Below are positions 7,220 to 8,613 of a stretch of DNA of 8,613 nucleotides, in pieces. The translations under genes and the position numbers were made by a program. The stretch is from Silvimonas sp. JCM 19000. Its GTDB lineage: Bacteria > Pseudomonadota > Gammaproteobacteria > Burkholderiales > Chitinibacteraceae. The stretch's first letter is position 1. Each line of letters opens with the position of its first letter. The stretch spans positions 1-8,613 of the forward strand of contig BBFD01000178.1 of NCBI GenBank assembly GCA_001313065.1, given 5' to 3'. A model generated the notes under the pieces. That model saw only the letters and a program-made list of their open reading frames with translations. It did not search any database and was not told the DNA's origin.

Positions 7220-7250
7220 ATTCTAGGCAAATGCCGTGGTCACGGCGCAA
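7220..7250 (-). promoter_or_regulatory. Candidate promoter for the lipoprotein (and perhaps ynfA)
   Basis: On the minus strand TAGAAT (7220-7225, 5 of 6 consensus) lies downstream of TTGCGC (7245-7250) with a 19-bp spacer, which is longer than ideal. It would give a leader of about 165 nt before the ATG at 7049. Confidence 0.28.
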
Positions 7251-7403
7251 CGCGGGCGCTGCGCTGCAGCATGCGCGCAACAATGCGGCGCAATCGATGT
7301 GGGCAGACCCGGCACGCTGTGAGTGATGCCGGGCCATGCCCAGGCGCAATTGCCATAGCTACCCGCTACCACCGGGTACCAAACCCGCGCTGCGGCGGGC
7401 TTC

Positions 7404-7409
7404 TACAAT
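7404..7409 (+). promoter_or_regulatory. Candidate -10 box for the SRAP gene
   Basis: TACAAT (5 of 6 consensus) lies 30 bp before the ATG at 7439 and just before the SD GAGGAG (7424-7429). No good -35 is present at the expected distance, where the third hairpin lies. No LexA-type CTGT-N8-ACAG site was found. Confidence 0.3.
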
Positions 7410-7438
7410 GAAGCAGCTACGTTGAGGAGTACCCCACC

Positions 7439-8132
7439 ATGTGCGGCCGACTGACCCAGGTGATTGATGGCATCCGCGTCATTATCGAAATGGGCTACAC
7501 CCAGCATCCGCAACTCAAGCTTGATCTGGTGCCGCGTTACAACGTGCCGCCCGGCTCGCGGGTCGCCGCGCTGCATCGGCTGGATGACGATGGCGAGCCG
7601 CGCGTCGAAGAACTGTTCTGGAATTACCAACCGGCATGGGCCGCCAGCAAGGGCCGCGCTTACCCCAATGCGCGCATCGAAAAAAGTGACCAGCAGCGGG
7701 TTTTATAAAGACGCCTGGCAAAACGCGCGCCGGGTGATTGTGCCTGCCAGTGGCTGGTACGAATGGCTGCCGCAAGCCGATGGCAGCAAGCAGCCCTATT
7801 ACATCGTGCCCAAAGACGCCGGGCCGTTGTATCTGGCCGGGATTACCTTGTGGCAACCGGGCCAGCCCAGCGATGCGCCGGCGCGCGGGATGGCCATTAT
7901 TACGGCGGATGCCGAGGGGGGCATGGTCGATATCCATGATCGTCGCCCGGTGGTGCTGAATGCCAGCGATGCGGCGCTGTGGCTCGATCGCATGGCGCCG
8001 TTGCCGCTGGCGGCAGAGCTGATCAGCCGCCATCGGCGTCCGAGCGAAGATTTTGAGTGGTGGCCGGTAGCGCGTGCGGTGGGCAACGTACGCAATACGG
8101 CGGCGACGCTGATTCATCCGGTGGCGCTCTAA
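7439..8132 (+). CDS. yedK: SRAP-domain protein (YedK/HMCES type), one frameshift
   Basis: SOS-response-associated peptidase family protein, which caps abasic sites in single-stranded DNA by a covalent link through Cys2 and so protects them. The start ATG has GAGGAG 9 nt upstream and gives Met-Cys-Gly-Arg, so the nucleophile Cys2 is exposed after Met removal. Other family residues are in place on the corrected protein: Asn77 in NARIEK, Glu108 in SGWYEW, His166 in HDRRPVVL. The strand RRVIVPASGWYEW and the C-terminal NVRNTAATLIHP-like end fit the family. One extra A in the run 7680-7685 shifts the frame (read EKVTSSGFYKDAW). The corrected length of about 230 aa is close to E. coli YedK (222). 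It stands alone between divergent and downstream transporter genes. Confident of the family; the peptidase activity suggested by the name is autocatalytic removal of the N-terminal Met. Confidence 0.94.
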
Positions 8133-8249
8133 GCCCAGGCAGACGATGCGCGCCGGGCTCACCCGTCCGGGGTATGTGCGATACGGGCCGCTTTGGCACA
8201 CTGCGCCGATAGCGTGGGCTGGCCCCACATTTTGATACGCGGAGCATCA

Positions 8250-8613
8250 ATGAACCCCTCCTCGGACACCCCGCAAGGCCTGCCCGCCGGCAAAGTCTGG
8301 GCGATGGCCGCTGCCGCCGGCATTGCGGTGGCTAACATCTATTACAACCAGCCGATGCTGGGCGTGATGGGGCATGAGCTCGGCGTGCCACAGTCGATTA
8401 CTTTAGTAGCGACCGCCACGCAGTTGGGTTATGCCGCCGGCCTGATTTTGCTGTTGCCGCTGGGTGATGCCATGGACCGGCGCAAGCTGATCGCCACGCA
8501 ATTTGTGGTGCTGGCGGTGGCGTTGGCAGCGGCCGCGCTGGCGCCGGGTTTAAGTTTGTTATTGCTGGCTTCGCTGGCCGTCGGCATCAGCGCGACGGTG
8601 GCGCAGCAAATTG
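8250..8613 (+). CDS. MFS transporter, N-terminal part (runs off the right edge)
   Basis: The ATG at 8250 has GGAG (8241-8244) 5 nt upstream and the frame is open to the window end (121 codons, no stop). The protein begins with a short polar tail ([17 protein letters not shown]). It continues with hydrophobic segments: [20 protein letters not shown] (the ANIYYNQP block is typical of one drug/metabolite-efflux-like MFS group), [20 protein letters not shown] and [20 protein letters not shown]. Between TM2 and TM3 lies the MFS motif A, here [10 protein letters not shown]. The substrate cannot be told. It is preceded by 117 bp of non-coding sequence after the SRAP gene, where I see only a weak AGCCC/GGGCT dyad (8132-8136 / 8155-8159) without a T-run. 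Confidence 0.9.
   Translation, partial: MNPSSDTPQGLPAGKVWAMAAAAGIAVANIYYNQPMLGVMGHELGVPQSITLVATATQLGYAAGLILLLPLGDAMDRRKLIATQFVVLAVALAAAALAPGLSLLLLASLAVGISATVAQQI

Larger units (their letters stand above)
7050..7438. other. Divergent intergenic region between the lipoprotein and SRAP genes
   Basis: About 390 bp without a convincing gene. It holds a minus-strand promoter candidate (7220-7250), a series of three hairpins at 7301-7341, 7360-7378 and 7384-7399, and the likely -10 of the SRAP gene (7404-7409). A 41-codon minus-strand ORF beginning MPDTIRYTTF near the minus-strand start site has no SD or family match, so I do not call it. Confidence 0.5.

Noticed and set aside
7086..7224. Minus-strand ORF beginning MPDTIRYTTF
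   Set aside because: No SD, begins right at the predicted transcription start and becomes low-quality sequence; most likely untranslated leader.
7280..7438. LexA operator for the SRAP gene
   Set aside because: A single CTGT occurs at 7317-7320 but no ACAG at the required distance; the family name does not prove SOS control.

Overview
The window looks like a chromosomal stretch of a Gram-negative, motile bacterium, most likely a betaproteobacterium (Neisseriales/Chromobacteriaceae-like is a guess). The reasons are a PykA-type pyruvate kinase, a UPF0060/YnfA protein, a betaproteobacterial-looking tRNA-Arg(CCU) with encoded CCA, PEP-CTERM exosortase substrates, a lipoprotein with a TonB-type C-terminus and a dCache chemoreceptor. 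No mobile element, CRISPR array or phage module is recognisable.

Layout, left to right. (1) 1-29: first codons of a minus-strand gene that runs off the window, with a good SD and a plausible promoter. (2) 440-2321 (+): methyl-accepting chemotaxis protein. (3) 2386-3824 (-): pyruvate kinase, convergent with the chemoreceptor and separated from it by a bidirectional terminator (2338-2369). (4) 4009-4083 (-): tRNA-Arg(CCU), upstream of pyk and co-directional with it. (5) 4084-4744: about 660 bp without a convincing gene, but with a strong plus-strand intrinsic terminator (4413-4436) that has no known gene in front of it. (6) 4745-5461 and 5464-6062 (+): two tandem, related PEP-CTERM secreted proteins, tightly coupled, closed by a terminator (6091-6124). 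(7) 6126-6482 (-): YnfA-family small membrane protein. (8) 6595-7049 (-): lipoprotein with a TonB_C-like domain. (9) 7439-8132 (+): SRAP/YedK-HMCES-type DNA-protein crosslink protein. (10) 8250-8613 (+): N-terminal part of an MFS transporter that runs off the right edge.

A dominant feature of the sequence itself is the number of single-base indels. At least seventeen frame changes are needed to read the genes: eight in the chemoreceptor, one in pyk, two in each PEP-CTERM gene, three in the lipoprotein and one in the SRAP gene. Many lie in homopolymers (A6-A8, T6-T7), and amino-acid-level family conservation continues across every break. This fits uncorrected sequencing error better than gene decay, so these are annotated as CDS with noted frameshifts rather than as pseudogenes.

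Functionally this is an ordinary mixture: chemosensing, central metabolism, one tRNA, exported surface proteins, small-molecule efflux-type membrane proteins and DNA repair. I do not see a clearly new multi-gene system. The parts most worth a second look are the tandem PEP-CTERM pair, the orphan terminator with a short ORF between the tRNA and that pair, and the lipoprotein/TonB_C hybrid.
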